Below are positions 9,035-20,100 of a stretch of 64,000 nucleotides of DNA, piece after piece (position 1 is the stretch's first letter; each line of letters opens with the position of its first letter). A program made the translations under genes and the position numbers. Source of the stretch: Candidatus Poribacteria bacterium (GTDB taxonomy: Bacteria; Poribacteria; WGA-4E; UBA9662); the NCBI GenBank assembly GCA_002709695.1, contig PAQF01000024.1, positions 1 through 64,000 of the forward strand. Reading direction: 5' to 3'. The notes under the pieces are model-generated. The model saw nothing but the letters and a program-made list of their open reading frames with translations. It was not told where the DNA came from and did no database searches.

Positions 9035-10954
9035 ATGAAGCTAGTAGGAACCAATTTGCAAATAGTTAACCAAACTAAGCCGAATAAAATAGAACGTGTT
9101 TCATTCAGCGAATATGCCGTACTGCTGAGGCAACATCTCAGTCCTTTAAAATCCCGTTTCTGTTGGCTGGTCATTTTTATGGCCATTAGTATTCTCCTAT
9201 CGCTACTTTCCCCGCAGGTCCTGCGCTTTTTCATCGATGTGGCCACTAACAAATTAGAGGCTGGTAAAGATTTTCTACGATCCTTTCTCTTTCCACTAGC
9301 TGAGTGGTTGGGACAAGACCCGTTGGTGGCGGCGGCTTTGCTTTTTATATTTCTTAGCATGGCAGGCCAACTTGTTTGGCTGGTCACCAGTTACTTGAGT
9401 CAAGATATCGGTTGGAAAACGACCAATCAAATTCGAGGTGACTTGGCACAACACTGTTTGTCTCTGGATATGAATTTCCACCACCAAAAAACCCCAGGGG
9501 AAATGGTTGAACGGGTAGATGGTGACACCACTGCTTTAGCCACATTTTTTTCGGCTTTAGTTATAGACGTTTTTGGGGGGGGAATCCGATTAGGCCTCAT
9601 TTTACTGGTGGTTTTCTTGGAAGATTGGCGAATTGGCTCTGCTATGACCATTTTCACTGCTATTTCCATGTATGTTTTTAATCTGACTAGATCGGTAGCG
9701 GTGCCGATCTACGCTGCTGAGCGAGAAGGGTATGCCAAACTATTCGGTTTTATTGAAGAACGTCTGGGTGGTATAGAAGATATTCGCACTAATGGTGGGG
9801 TTCCCTATACTATGAGGCGATTTTTCAAGGTGATTCAGGAGGTTTTTCAACTCAACCTCAGGAGTGATATCATCGGTCAATTGCTTCGATCCTTGACAAG
9901 AGCTCTATTTGCTTTAGGTTACGCATTAGCCATGGGAATTTGCATCTGGTTATATCAAAATAACCTTTTCACTTTGGGGAGTATTGTCTTAATTCTTGCT
10001 TATATGAGGCAGCTACAGGGGCCACTTGATACTATCAGCCGACGAATCAACGAACTTCAGCATGCTACGGCAGGTATGAAAAGGATTGAAGAGTTATACC
10101 ATACTAAGTCAAGCCTTAAAGATGGAACTCAGTCTCTAACTCCACAATCTGAGGCAAGTCGACATGCTGATGCTACCCCTGCGATTTCTTTCAACCAAGT
10201 AACGTTTGGCTATGTTAAGGACGAAATTGTTCTTAACAATGTCTCTTTCGAATTGGATGAAGGAAAGGTTTTGGGGTTACTAGGTCGCACCGGGAGTGGG
10301 AAAACGACTATAACTCGTCTACTATTTCGTCTCTATGAGGCCAACCAAGGACAAATCCAGATTGCTGGGGTTCCCATTCAAAATCTGAAACAGTCTGATT
10401 TGCGACAGTATATCGGTTTAGTTACACAGGATGTACAACTTTTCAATGCTACAGTGCGACAGAATCTGACCTTGTTTGACGATCAAATTAGCAGTGAAAA
10501 GATCATATCCGTCATTGATAATCTAGGATTAACCAGTTGGTACCAGTCATTACCTGAAGGGCTTGATTCCATGCTGTCGACTGGAGGTAGTGGGTTGTCG
10601 GCAGGGGAGGCTCAGTTACTGGCTTTCACTCGGATTTTCTTGAAAAACCCTGCTATTATTGTGTTGGATGAGCCTTCATCTAGACTTGATCCAGCCACGG
10701 AGGCTCGAATTGATCTTGCGCTACAAAAACTATTGCAAGATCGAACGAGTATCATTATTGCGCACCGTTTAGGAACCCTGCAACGTGTAGATGAAATAAT
10801 GATTTTGGAAGATGGTCATATTAGAGAATACGGTGATCGGCATTCACTCGTAGCAGACCCACAATCCCGATTTTCCCAATTGCTGAGTACTGGACTCGAA
10901 GACAAAGATTTACCAAACGAACGATCACGAGCATCTAAAGAGGTCCTGTTATGA
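9035..10954 (+). CDS. ABC exporter, subunit A (catalytic Walker B)
   Basis: A 639-aa type IV ABC exporter half-transporter. Six transmembrane helices occupy about residues 40-330 and an ATPase domain about 385-600. Walker A is 'GRTGSGKTT' (Gly417-Thr425), the Q-loop is in 'VTQDVQLF', and Walker B with its catalytic glutamate is 'VLDEP' (Glu546); the H-loop 'IIAHRL' is present. The signature is degenerate: 'LSAGE' (521-525) in place of LSGGQ. The next gene overlaps by four bases and has the opposite pattern, so the two most likely form an asymmetric heterodimer. It follows the PhyH gene by 11 nt. An internal start is possible because the first 20 residues precede the conserved membrane domain. 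The substrate is unknown; such pairs move lipids, peptides or drugs out of the cell. Confidence 0.93.
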   Translation: MKLVGTNLQIVNQTKPNKIERVSFSEYAVLLRQHLSPLKSRFCWLVIFMAISILLSLLSPQVLRFFIDVATNKLEAGKDFLRSFLFPLAEWLGQDPLVAAALLFIFLSMAGQLVWLVTSYLSQDIGWKTTNQIRGDLAQHCLSLDMNFHHQKTPGEMVERVDGDTTALATFFSALVIDVFGGGIRLGLILLVVFLEDWRIGSAMTIFTAISMYVFNLTRSVAVPIYAAEREGYAKLFGFIEERLGGIEDIRTNGGVPYTMRRFFKVIQEVFQLNLRSDIIGQLLRSLTRALFALGYALAMGICIWLYQNNLFTLGSIVLILAYMRQLQGPLDTISRRINELQHATAGMKRIEELYHTKSSLKDGTQSLTPQSEASRHADATPAISFNQVTFGYVKDEIVLNNVSFELDEGKVLGLLGRTGSGKTTITRLLFRLYEANQGQIQIAGVPIQNLKQSDLRQYIGLVTQDVQLFNATVRQNLTLFDDQISSEKIISVIDNLGLTSWYQSLPEGLDSMLSTGGSGLSAGEAQLLAFTRIFLKNPAIIVLDEPSSRLDPATEARIDLALQKLLQDRTSIIIAHRLGTLQRVDEIMILEDGHIREYGDRHSLVADPQSRFSQLLSTGLEDKDLPNERSRASKEVLL

Positions 10955-12750
10955 CCACATGGCAGTCTGCTTGGCGGTTGTTGCTATATCGGCCAGGTTT
11001 GTTTTTGGTTACTATTCTTTTAAGAGGCATTGATGATTTGGTTCCGTTTGTCGTGGGGTTGTTGATGAAATACTTTTTCGATGCCCTTTCTGGTGATGGA
11101 AACACGGGGTTGAATGTTTGGACCATCGTGGCATTTTACGTGGCCGTTGATTTGGGAGATCGAGGTGTTTTGATTTCTTCCGTTTTCTTTTGGACTCGCT
11201 GGAGATTTTCAATTTATACTTTGTTGAGGAAGAATCTGATCCAGGCCATTTTAGACGTTCCGAATCCTCAACAGGTAGCTAGTTCTTCTGGTGAAGTTAC
11301 CAACCGTCTCCGCGATGACACACGTGCCATTGTTTCTTATTTGGAGCAGTATATCCATCTTTGGGGAAACATGATTTTTGTGGGACTAGCCGTTTACTGG
11401 ATGGCAAAGATAGATTGGACTATTATGTTGGCTACTGTTGTTCCGGGCATCATCATTGTTACTGTTGTCAACGTGGCTCGCAGATTTATCGGTAAGTACC
11501 GAAAAGCACAACGTGAAGCTACGGAACAATCAACCAATTTTATTAATGAGATGTTCCAGTCAATTCTGGCTATTAAGGTCAACAATGCCGAGACAGACGT
11601 TGTTGATCAGTATAGGTATTTGAATGATGCTCGTCGCAAATCGACCATTATCGACAATATGTTCAACTATTTGTTGATTTCTATTAACCACAACATCGGC
11701 CAGATTGCAACAGGAGTGATTTTGGTCTTGGTAGTGGAGAAAATGCGGTCGTCTGTCTTCACGGTTGGAGACTTCTACCTATTTGTTTCCTATGTTGGTT
11801 CGGTGGCTCGCAGCGGTTCATTAATAGGAACTATAATGGCACAACATAAACGGGCTGAAGTTTCATTCACTCGCATGGTTGGTACAGTAGAAGATATGAA
11901 CCCTGAGGATCTTGTGGCTCATAGTCCTGTCTTCTTGCGCGGGGCTTTACCGTCTATTGTGCTTCCTGCACGTCAACCTTCAGACCGACTGGATAATCTT
12001 ACTGTCCAAGGTTTAACTTATCTATATCCAAATTCTCCGAATGGTATACAGAATTTTGACTTAGAATTGTCTGCTGGTTCCTTCACTGTTATTACGGGAC
12101 AGATCGGGGCAGGCAAAACTACCTTGTTGAAAGCTCTGTTAGGTGTGCTCCCCATCCAATCAGGACAGGTTTGCTGGAACGGTGAAACTGTTAGCGAACT
12201 GAAGGATTTTTTCGTCCCGCCTCGATGTGCTTATACACCGCAAGTACCACGATTGTTTAGCGAATCTCTAAAAGACAACATTTTGATGGGTTTATCGGAC
12301 GATGCGGAATTAATCGACCACGCTGTTAGATTGGGTGTTATGGAAGAGGATTTACCGACTTTGGATGATGGCTTGGAAACAATTGTAGGCCCGCGAGGAG
12401 TCAAGCTCTCTGGAGGACAGATGCAACGGACGGCTGCTGCACGAATGTTTGCCCGTCGGGCAGAACTCTATGTTTTTGATGATTTATCTTCTGCCTTGGA
12501 TGTCGAAACTGAACAGGAATTGTGGGATCGAGTGTTTACAACTGCGGATACTGCAGATGCTCAACACCAAGTTACCTGTCTAGTTGTGTCTCATCGACGA
12601 CCGGCGCTACGCCGAGCTGACCAAATTGTAGTATTAAAAGATGGTGAAATTGAATCTATCGGGACACTCGATGATCTTTTAGAAACGAGTTTGGAGATGC
12701 AAAGTCTGTGGGCTGGCGATCTAAGTTATGCCGAAAACGAGTTGGGCTGA
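10951..12750 (+). CDS. ABC exporter, subunit B (non-canonical Walker B)
   Basis: A 599-aa half-transporter with six helices in about residues 15-310 and an ATPase domain at about 350-575. Walker A is 'GQIGAGKTT' (383-391) and the signature is canonical 'LSGGQ' (486-490). Walker B ends '[11 protein letters not shown]', so Asp511 replaces the catalytic glutamate. Combined with subunit A, this gives one complete site (Walker motifs of A with signature of B) and one degenerate site (Walker motifs of B with LSAGE of A), the arrangement known from heterodimeric exporters such as TM287/288 and TAP. It overlaps subunit A by ATGA (translational coupling). It ends in TGA, after which a 390-bp spacer begins. 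Confidence 0.93.
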   Translation: MTTWQSAWRLLLYRPGLFLVTILLRGIDDLVPFVVGLLMKYFFDALSGDGNTGLNVWTIVAFYVAVDLGDRGVLISSVFFWTRWRFSIYTLLRKNLIQAILDVPNPQQVASSSGEVTNRLRDDTRAIVSYLEQYIHLWGNMIFVGLAVYWMAKIDWTIMLATVVPGIIIVTVVNVARRFIGKYRKAQREATEQSTNFINEMFQSILAIKVNNAETDVVDQYRYLNDARRKSTIIDNMFNYLLISINHNIGQIATGVILVLVVEKMRSSVFTVGDFYLFVSYVGSVARSGSLIGTIMAQHKRAEVSFTRMVGTVEDMNPEDLVAHSPVFLRGALPSIVLPARQPSDRLDNLTVQGLTYLYPNSPNGIQNFDLELSAGSFTVITGQIGAGKTTLLKALLGVLPIQSGQVCWNGETVSELKDFFVPPRCAYTPQVPRLFSESLKDNILMGLSDDAELIDHAVRLGVMEEDLPTLDDGLETIVGPRGVKLSGGQMQRTAAARMFARRAELYVFDDLSSALDVETEQELWDRVFTTADTADAQHQVTCLVVSHRRPALRRADQIVVLKDGEIESIGTLDDLLETSLEMQSLWAGDLSYAENELG

Positions 12751-13140
12751 AATTGTCTTCTTGTCAAGAAATTACGACGGTTTTAAAAAGGAAGTCTGAA
12801 TAAATGTTTCGACACTTGTTCTAATAGGCTTAGATAGTTTAGAGCTGATTTTGATCATAACTGATATCTCCTCAATCTTAACAGTTAGCAGGAAGGATAA
12901 GTAACGATAAAAAAGTTATATAATAAAATGCCCGATGTGGAAAACAATAGCGTATCTAAATTGAGGAGATGGAAATGCGAAAACATTAACTAGAAACAAC
13001 ACCAAGTATTATGATAATATTTTTTTGGTTCTTTGTTACTATGTTTGCCTACGTTTTGGAATACCCTTTGATTGGTAACTGAATATCGACTTGTTGGATG
13101 TAGAAATTATGTAGGCTTGATCACTAGAAGGCTTTTTAGA
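12751..13140. other. leader region of the second PhyH gene
   Basis: An AT-rich spacer. It contains TATAAT at 12919-12924 without a good -35, and a strong GAGGAG at 12963-12968 in front of a tiny frame (ATG 12969 or 12975, stop TAA 12987-12989, peptide MEMRKH). This may be a decayed start region or a leader peptide. I see no RNA gene. Confidence 0.45.
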
Positions 13141-14409
13141 ATGAACATCTCCGAATTGCAAACCAAAGTCGCAAGCTTGGAACGAGAGTTGCAGGATACT
13201 CGGGATCTCTTAGCGAAAATGATCTGTAGTACGGAAACTGTCACTGAAAACTTAGCTCGTACAAGGGCTTACGCGTTTAATGCTTCGACACTCCCCCTCG
13301 GTGAAGTGATACAGGGAGGGGTCGATTCTCTTAATAGGTATGGATTTTGTGTCATTGACAATGTAATACCTGCTGACTGTGTAGATGCTATTCGTGAAGA
13401 GATTTTAGCCGCCCAATCAACGATCACCCAAAACATGAAGTGTCTAAAGGAACTGCTTAGCGAAGAAGAGTCTGGTGTACAGGAGTCACTTGAACAAAGA
13501 GCAGCAGCAAACAACGTAGAATTGAGACCGGTACGTCGTGTTGGACATTCTCCAAAACCTCCTAACGACATTATATGGATGCCGCAGTATGCTCAGCATT
13601 TGGCAAATCCTGTGGTTACTGCTGTGGCGCGTCAGGTTTTAGATGACCACTTACGGATTGCCCAGTTGCATACTCGTATTATTGAAACTGATAAGCCTGA
13701 TGGTACTTTAGGTGGTTTTGGTTCAGTTAAATACCGAGGTCGTGTAGACACCCGTGAGTGGCACACAGACTGGCCCCATGACCTTTCGGCATATGGCAGA
13801 GATAATCCTGCCGAAAACGCTGGTTGCATCCGCCAGCCTTTTCCTGATATAGCTATGTGTTTGGTAATGATCTGGTATTTAACTGACGTGGATGAAAATT
13901 CTGGTGGTACATGGGTCGTTCCTGGATCGCATAAGGATGAACGTAATCCAAGAGGACCATCCGACGGGATTACGGTCACAGCACCTATCCCTGGAGATAT
14001 GCAAATAACGGCGCCTGCGGGGTCCGTCTATATCCAGGACTCGCGAAGCTGGCACGCGTCTGCTATGCACAATTCCAGCGGCCGAGATAGAGTAGCGGTC
14101 GTAAACCGGTGGTGCCCTTGGTGGTTGTCTGTTGATGACTATGCTCCAGGTGGTATATACAATACAGTCTGCCGGCCGTTGGCTCACTCGGAGTATCTTG
14201 CGTTGCCCGTCGATTTGCAGCCGTTGATGCGACATCTTTGTCCTGATGAGCAGGACACCTTGCAACAACCCGTACTTGATCGTGCCAAAGCGGCTGCGAT
14301 GCGGACCCATTGGGGTTTTAAGCAACTGGAGGAAAACCCAGACAATTTGGCCCAGGCAAACGCTCACATTTGTGTGCTCTTCGAAGAGCCGAAGGACACA
14401 AGGTCGTAG
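13141..14409 (+). CDS. phytanoyl-CoA dioxygenase (PhyH) family protein with N-terminal coiled coil
   Basis: A 422-aa Fe(II)/2-oxoglutarate-dependent oxygenase. The first 40 residues ('ISELQTKVASLERELQDTRDLL') form a coiled coil that could drive oligomerisation. The oxygenase core starts at about residue 70. The iron site is canonical: His208-Thr-Asp210 in 'EWHTDWPHD' with distal His305 in 'DSRSWHASAMHN', and an arginine in 'GRDRVAV' (315 or 317) for 2-oxoglutarate. 'NSGGTWVVPGSH' is the typical strand before the ligand region. The frame stays open upstream to a TTG at 13072, but the ATG at 13141 has AGAAGG nine bases before it and begins the coiled coil, so I choose it. It is not tightly linked to the ABC genes (390-bp gap). 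The substrate is unknown. Confidence 0.88.
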   Translation: MNISELQTKVASLERELQDTRDLLAKMICSTETVTENLARTRAYAFNASTLPLGEVIQGGVDSLNRYGFCVIDNVIPADCVDAIREEILAAQSTITQNMKCLKELLSEEESGVQESLEQRAAANNVELRPVRRVGHSPKPPNDIIWMPQYAQHLANPVVTAVARQVLDDHLRIAQLHTRIIETDKPDGTLGGFGSVKYRGRVDTREWHTDWPHDLSAYGRDNPAENAGCIRQPFPDIAMCLVMIWYLTDVDENSGGTWVVPGSHKDERNPRGPSDGITVTAPIPGDMQITAPAGSVYIQDSRSWHASAMHNSSGRDRVAVVNRWCPWWLSVDDYAPGGIYNTVCRPLAHSEYLALPVDLQPLMRHLCPDEQDTLQQPVLDRAKAAAMRTHWGFKQLEENPDNLAQANAHICVLFEEPKDTRS

Positions 14410-14684
14410 GTTCTCTGCACCTTAAGTAATAGGTCCCTTTTTTTATTATTTTATAGTGTCTTTTCTTCTGTTGCAGTTTGTTGGGAAAACATGCGATTTT
14501 TCAATTATTTTACTGCTGACTATATAGTGTAATGACCTTATCGAAAGTTGCGATTTTAGTAAACAGCTTGTATTATGTGGAACAGTTCTTCAGTAGTTGT
14601 TAATCGTTGCACTGCGGTTTTTTGAGAATCTTTTACCTTCGGATAATTCGTTTAACTAGTCAATGCTAAGAACCCCATAAGAAT

Positions 14685-15302
14685 TTAAGCTTTCCAGTAT
14701 TTGAGAAGTGGGCCATCTTCCCCATAAACTGGGTCCATTGATGGCAAGCTTACACTTTCAATGTTCCGAATTACTTCTGACCTATTGTATTTGTATAAGT
14801 TAGATGTACTTGTTTCCTTATGTAAATCAGGTGTTTGATTAATTGGATAAGCACCGATGACACATAGGTCTGGGCTTGCACCTAAATTTTTATGTCCTAC
14901 TCCTGCTGGAATGATAATAACGTCACCGGGTGCGACAGAACGTATTATACCGCTTCTACCACCGAATTTCACTTTGGCTTTGCCTGAACAGATACCGAGA
15001 ACTTCGTGGGCTGTACTATGGTAGTGGTGATAGCTGAAAATGCCGTTTCTCCAACATCCTTGCCAGTTGTTTGCAGTGAATAATGATTCGCACATCAATA
15101 TTGGATCGTGAACAAAAATGTTAAATGCGTTTGGGTAAATCAAAAGAGGAAGTTTATGATTGTTGGGAATTTGCCCGTCGTCTAGCAATATTTTGCATGT
15201 GATTTTGGTGTCATTGACAAACTCGTTGAGGGAGAGATCTAGGGGGACTTTGGTTTCGTTTTTCATCTCTGAATTACTTTTTAATATCCAATCTTTGCCC
15301 AC
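14685..15302 (-). CDS. YjlB-type cupin protein
   Basis: A 205-aa single-domain cupin. The first cupin motif is 'YHHYHSTAHEVLGICSG' (about residues 90-107) and the second is 'VAPGDVIIIPAGVGHKNLG' (about 123-141), providing histidines and a glutamate for a metal. The full pattern, including 'CVIGAYP' after motif 2 and 'DPVYGEDGPLLKYW' at the C terminus, matches the uncharacterised YjlB family. The reaction is not known. The start is a GTG at 15302 or the ATG at codon 13; neither has a strong ribosome-binding site, and the cupin fold begins later in either case. It converges on the PhyH gene and is divergent from phnW. Confidence 0.8.
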   Translation of the reverse strand: MGKDWILKSNSEMKNETKVPLDLSLNEFVNDTKITCKILLDDGQIPNNHKLPLLIYPNAFNIFVHDPILMCESLFTANNWQGCWRNGIFSYHHYHSTAHEVLGICSGKAKVKFGGRSGIIRSVAPGDVIIIPAGVGHKNLGASPDLCVIGAYPINQTPDLHKETSTSNLYKYNRSEVIRNIESVSLPSMDPVYGEDGPLLKYWKA

Positions 15303-15765
15303 TTTATATGATGAGCAAACTCATTCGTGAAATTGTGAGAGCAATTTTAATTACCAAATCCTGACTATGAATAGTTTAACATACTTTATCTGCAGGTTTG
15401 TTTTTGAACATTGGTTTCTAGGAAGTAAAACACAGTATCTTTGCAATAAGATGAAGTATGACCAGTTGTGGCTAATTATTTAACAAAAAGGGAACAATTG
15501 ATGCTTAAATAATAGACTAAAGGAGTACCAAAAATAAATTCCATAACGAAATCGAGCAATACATTAATAACGATAATTATGAAGAATAAGAAGCCTATTG
15601 TGTTAGTAACTTGAAATTTGTTAAGGTCCTAGCTTTATAGATCATAGGTAAACAAAATAGATTATTATTTGGTTCAAGGACTTGTGGGATTTCATAAGAA
15701 CAAGTGGTGGTTGGAACGTATTGGAACTTTATCATTATTTATTTCAACCTTGAACAGGTAAAGAC
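15303..15765. other. divergent intergenic region before phnW
   Basis: A 463-bp AT-rich spacer between the cupin (minus) and phnW (plus). It should hold both promoters. I found no ORF, strong consensus promoter or RNA structure. Confidence 0.45.
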
Positions 15766-16896
15766 ATGAAGACAATTTATTCAAATAAAGACAAAGTGTT
15801 ATTCACTCCAGGTCCATTAACAACAAGTAGTACTGTTAAACAAGCGATGTTAACTGATCTGGGATCTAGAGATATTGCGTTTATCGAAATCGTTCGCCAA
15901 ATTCGCCAAAAATTATTAGAAATAGGTTCATGTTCTCCGGATGTATACACTGTGGTTCCTATGCAAGGCAGTGGTACTTTTGGAATCGAAGCTGTTGTTT
16001 CTTCAACAATCCCCCCTGATGGAAAATTACTAGTAATTGCCAATGGTGCATATGGAGAACGGATTGCTAAAATAGCGAATGTACTAAATATTAATTGCTA
16101 TGTTCTTAGAGGAGTTGAGGAAAAAACGCCCGATCTCGATGAGATCAACAAAGTTCTTAAAACAAACTTAGGGTTTACCCATGTCGCAGTTGTACATTGT
16201 GAAACAACCACTGGGATTATCAATCCCATTCAAGAAATTGGGGGAATTGTCAGGGATTTTAATTGCAAATTTTTTGTTGACGCTATGAGCAGCTTTGGTG
16301 CTGTTCCTATAAATTTATATGATTGTGATATTGATTATTTAGTTTCGTCATCCAATAAGTGCTTTGAGGGAGTTCCAGGTTTTTCGTTCGTTATTGCAAA
16401 AACAGAGGCCTTGGAAAAAACTCAGGGATATGCTAGAAGTCTTAGCTTAGACCTCTTTAGTCAATGGCAAGGATTGGAACGGGACGGGCAGTTTCGGTTT
16501 ACTCCTCCAACACATGCATTAGTATCTTTCCATCAGGCCTTAATTGAACTTGAAGCTGAAGGAGGAGTTTCAGGTCGTGCTCTGCGTTACCGAAAAAATC
16601 ACGAGATACTAGTTGACGGTATGAAGGATATTGGTTTTGAGCTGTATTTACAGCCTGCTAACCGAAGTTATATCATTACATCCTTTATTTCGCCAAACCA
16701 CCTCAATTTTGATTTTTGTAGTTTTTATCAACATTTGAGTAATCGTGGGTATCTAATTTATCCAGGTAAAGTTAGTAATGCAAATTGCTTCAGAATTGGA
16801 TCAATTGGTTACCTTTTTAAGTTGGACATACATGCGCTTTTATCTGCTGTTCAGGACACTTTAACTGAGATGCAAATTGATTTGTCAGGAATCTGA
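15766..16896 (+). CDS. phnW: 2-aminoethylphosphonate--pyruvate transaminase
   Basis: A 376-aa class V PLP aminotransferase that transfers the amino group of 2-aminoethylphosphonate to pyruvate, giving phosphonoacetaldehyde and alanine. Family hallmarks run the length of the protein: 'LFTPGPLTTS' at residues 12-21, 'MQGSGTFGIEA', 'HCETTTGIINP', the Asp of 'VDAMSSFGA', the PLP lysine Lys198 in 'SSSNKCFEGVPGF', 'GQFRFTPPTH' and the C-terminal 'YPGK'. The length is normal for PhnW. The ATG has AGG seven bases upstream. It stands alone: no phosphonatase (PhnX), PhnA/PhnY or phosphonate transporter is within the window, so downstream steps must be encoded elsewhere, or it may serve phosphonolipid synthesis in reverse. 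Confidence 0.95.
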   Translation: MKTIYSNKDKVLFTPGPLTTSSTVKQAMLTDLGSRDIAFIEIVRQIRQKLLEIGSCSPDVYTVVPMQGSGTFGIEAVVSSTIPPDGKLLVIANGAYGERIAKIANVLNINCYVLRGVEEKTPDLDEINKVLKTNLGFTHVAVVHCETTTGIINPIQEIGGIVRDFNCKFFVDAMSSFGAVPINLYDCDIDYLVSSSNKCFEGVPGFSFVIAKTEALEKTQGYARSLSLDLFSQWQGLERDGQFRFTPPTHALVSFHQALIELEAEGGVSGRALRYRKNHEILVDGMKDIGFELYLQPANRSYIITSFISPNHLNFDFCSFYQHLSNRGYLIYPGKVSNANCFRIGSIGYLFKLDIHALLSAVQDTLTEMQIDLSGI

Positions 16897-17117
16897 AGTT
16901 GATTGCAAATACTCAGTATCGTTTCTAATCAAATTATCTCCTAAATAATCCTAAAAATTGACTGAAATTGTATACCATCTTTTTTTCAATCCTGCTATAA
17001 TACTACGGCGTATAGAAGAACATGTGTTATTATTGTATTTAGCGCTTTTTCAAACATCCAGTATTCAGGTCGTTTTCGTGTTTCGTTAAGGCTTAAAAGG
17101 TATTTCCCCAAAGTTAA

Positions 17118-20100
17118 GTGTTATTCAGAATAAAAATACTATCCTTCACTTGTCTCATTATTGCGCTCTTTCCGTTTGCGACAATTGCCCAAAATGACAC
17201 CTTCATTTTTGCTGTTACTGGTGAAGTGAAACAACCTGATGGAACACCTGCAGCAAAAGGACTGACGGTTGCTGTTACAAATACAAGTAGAAACCTAACA
17301 CGTACTACAACATTAGGAAAACGGATTGAAGGTGAATATATTGTCAACTTCCTTAGTACTACAGGGGGGCCTGTAGCTAGAACCAATGACTTATTGAGAA
17401 TACGAATTACGGATGCCAAAGGTGCTCTGGTTGTTGAAGGAAGCCATAAGATTTCTCGGGCTGAAATACAAGCTTTAAGTGCTATAGTTAATCTGCAAAT
17501 TAAGCTTCGAGATGTATCATTGTCGCGTTCGCTCTCAACCGTTGAGTTGGTTCCATTCAAATCAGTTATTGCTGATGGAAAAGCGACTGCAAAAATATAT
17601 GTGACTCTGAAAGATATTCGGAATATTCCTGTAGTTGGACAACGTTTTCTGGTAACTGCAACTGGGTCTAGTAATACTATTTCTCCGACTTCTCCTACCA
17701 ATGTAAATGGCGAAGCTGTTGCTGAAATTAGGTCGGTCAAGGCGGAAGAAAAAATTGTTACAGTTACTATTGGTGATATTGCTTTGGTACCAATTACTAT
17801 CAAGTTTGTCGCTGGAGATCCACATCCTGAGAAATCAACGGTTCTTGTTAGCGAAGTTCAAGTGGCTGCTGATAATAAATCAACAGCCAATATTGAGGTT
17901 CAGTTAATAGATCTATATGGAAATCCTGTTGTTGATAGGATTATTGAAGTTATAAGTACTGGAACTGAAAATACGATTACGTCAACCGAATCAACGAATA
18001 TTAATGGGCGCACCACAGGGCAAATTGCCAGTAAGAAAGCGGAAATCAAAACTCTGACTATTAGAGAGGCTCGCAGTGGTATTTCGCTGATAGAAAAACC
18101 ACAAATTACCTTTATTCCTGGCAGGCTCAGTCAGAGCCAATCGTTGATTACAGCGTCATCGCCAGTTGTCGCTGATGGTAAAGCTAAAAGCCTAGTAACT
18201 ATTACACTCATGGATCAATTTGCTAATCCTATTAGTGATGAAGAAGCGAAGATAAACGTTAGTGGCTCAAATAACGAAATAGCTCAATCCGAAACTTTAA
18301 CTAATTTGTATGGTAAAACGGTAGCACAGGTTACATCAACCAAATCAGAAACCAAATATATCACCGCAAATGTAAGAGGAGTTCCTCTCGTAGCCACAGC
18401 AAAAGTGGAGTTCTTGCCTACATTTTTAGATACGACAACTCTTACTATAGACCCAAGTGTCTTACCTGCAGACGGAGTGTCTACTTCAGTAGTAGTTGTT
18501 AGTGTTGTTGATATTTTCGGCAATCGTATTGATTCCCAAAAACCAACTCTAAAGGTCACGGACGGTGCAATTGGTGAAGCTCTATTTCAGTCAGATAAAG
18601 GTGTGTGGATTGCTATGTATACAGCAGGTAGGCTCCCTGGCCCTAATGTGGTAAGTGTTTTGATTGATGATGTGGTTCAGACCAGTATGACCATTACTCT
18701 CACTAAGCCCGATCAAGCAAGCCAAAGAATTAAATCTACGTCGATTTTGCCTGCGTCTGGTATTACCAATGATGTTTTAGTTTTTCAATTGGTTGGAACA
18801 AGTGGTGGTAAGGCAACCGTTTCTATTAATGGAATTGAAGGTGTGAGCAATTTTCCGATGGCTGAAAGCACAACTTCACCTGGTATATACACCATACCAT
18901 ATACAATCAAAGACGGGGATCAAGTTTCTAATGTGCCTGTTGTTTTTAGACTCAATACGGCAATAGATCAATCCAGTACTGTTTCTATCAACGCAAGTGA
19001 TGTTTCAGTTAAAATCGAGTTTTTAGGTGAGAAAACCGCACGCCTTGGAGCTGTAAAAAAAATCCAAGGTAAGCTTATCCCCGAGATTCCCGATCAATTG
19101 TTGCAATTTACAATCAATAAACCAGATGGTAGTGACAGTTTAATTAAGGATGTAAAAACGGACAAATCGGGGCAATTTTCTTTCAATTTAGCATTTGATC
19201 TAGCAGGTGGTTGGTTCATCAATGCTAATTATGGTGGTAACGCAACGTACTTGCCTGTATCAGGGTCTGCTGTCTATGTGGCCATGATGAATGTTGGTAA
19301 AGCTATTATTGTCCTTGGAGGCAATTCGCAGACTAATCCAATTTGGGATGCCTTCAGAGTAAATGCAGAATTTGTTCATTACACTTTTACTACTCGTGGA
19401 CTCGACCCTGAAAGCGACATTAAATTTTTCTCTTCAGAACCAAATAGAACAGCTAATGCCGACGATTTCGCTACGCTTGTTAATCTTGAGGAAGCAATTA
19501 GTATTTGGGCAAAACCACAATTAGGTTCACAATCACCTCTGTTTCTCTATCTCATTTCTGCAAACCTTGGTTCCGATTTTTTGCTAAATGATAAGCATAT
19601 TTTAACACCTGATCTTCTTGATAGTTGGCTGGATGTTGTTCCTGATGAAACACCAGTGTTCATAATGGTTGAATCAAGTTATAGCGGTAATTTTATCACC
19701 CAGTCGCGCGACGGTAGTCCTGTACTGTCATCTACAAACCGCACAATTGTAACGAGTTCACACAGTAGTCGGCAAAATCGCATTATGGTCAATGGTTATT
19801 CTTTTTCGCGCCTGTTTTTCGATCAAATTCAAGCAAATAAAACTATCGGTGAGGCATTTATTGCTGCTCGTAACACCATACAATCTACACCAATTTATCG
19901 GTTACAGTACCCTCAGATTGATAGCAACAGCAACGGTTTAGCCAATGAAGCCCGGGATTTAACAGTGGCCTCTCCACTGTATATTCCTATGCCAGTTGAG
20001 GTTAGATCTACGTCCCCCCCTCTCATAGAAATGATATCACAAAACCGTACTTTGTCGCCCGAAACCAAGTTGATGACCATCGAAGTCAAGGCACCAGACC

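Noticed and set aside
13879-14367. A 162-codon antisense frame within the second PhyH gene
   Set aside because: It is a shadow of a gene with a complete catalytic motif set on the other strand, and its translation is low-complexity and arginine/proline-rich.
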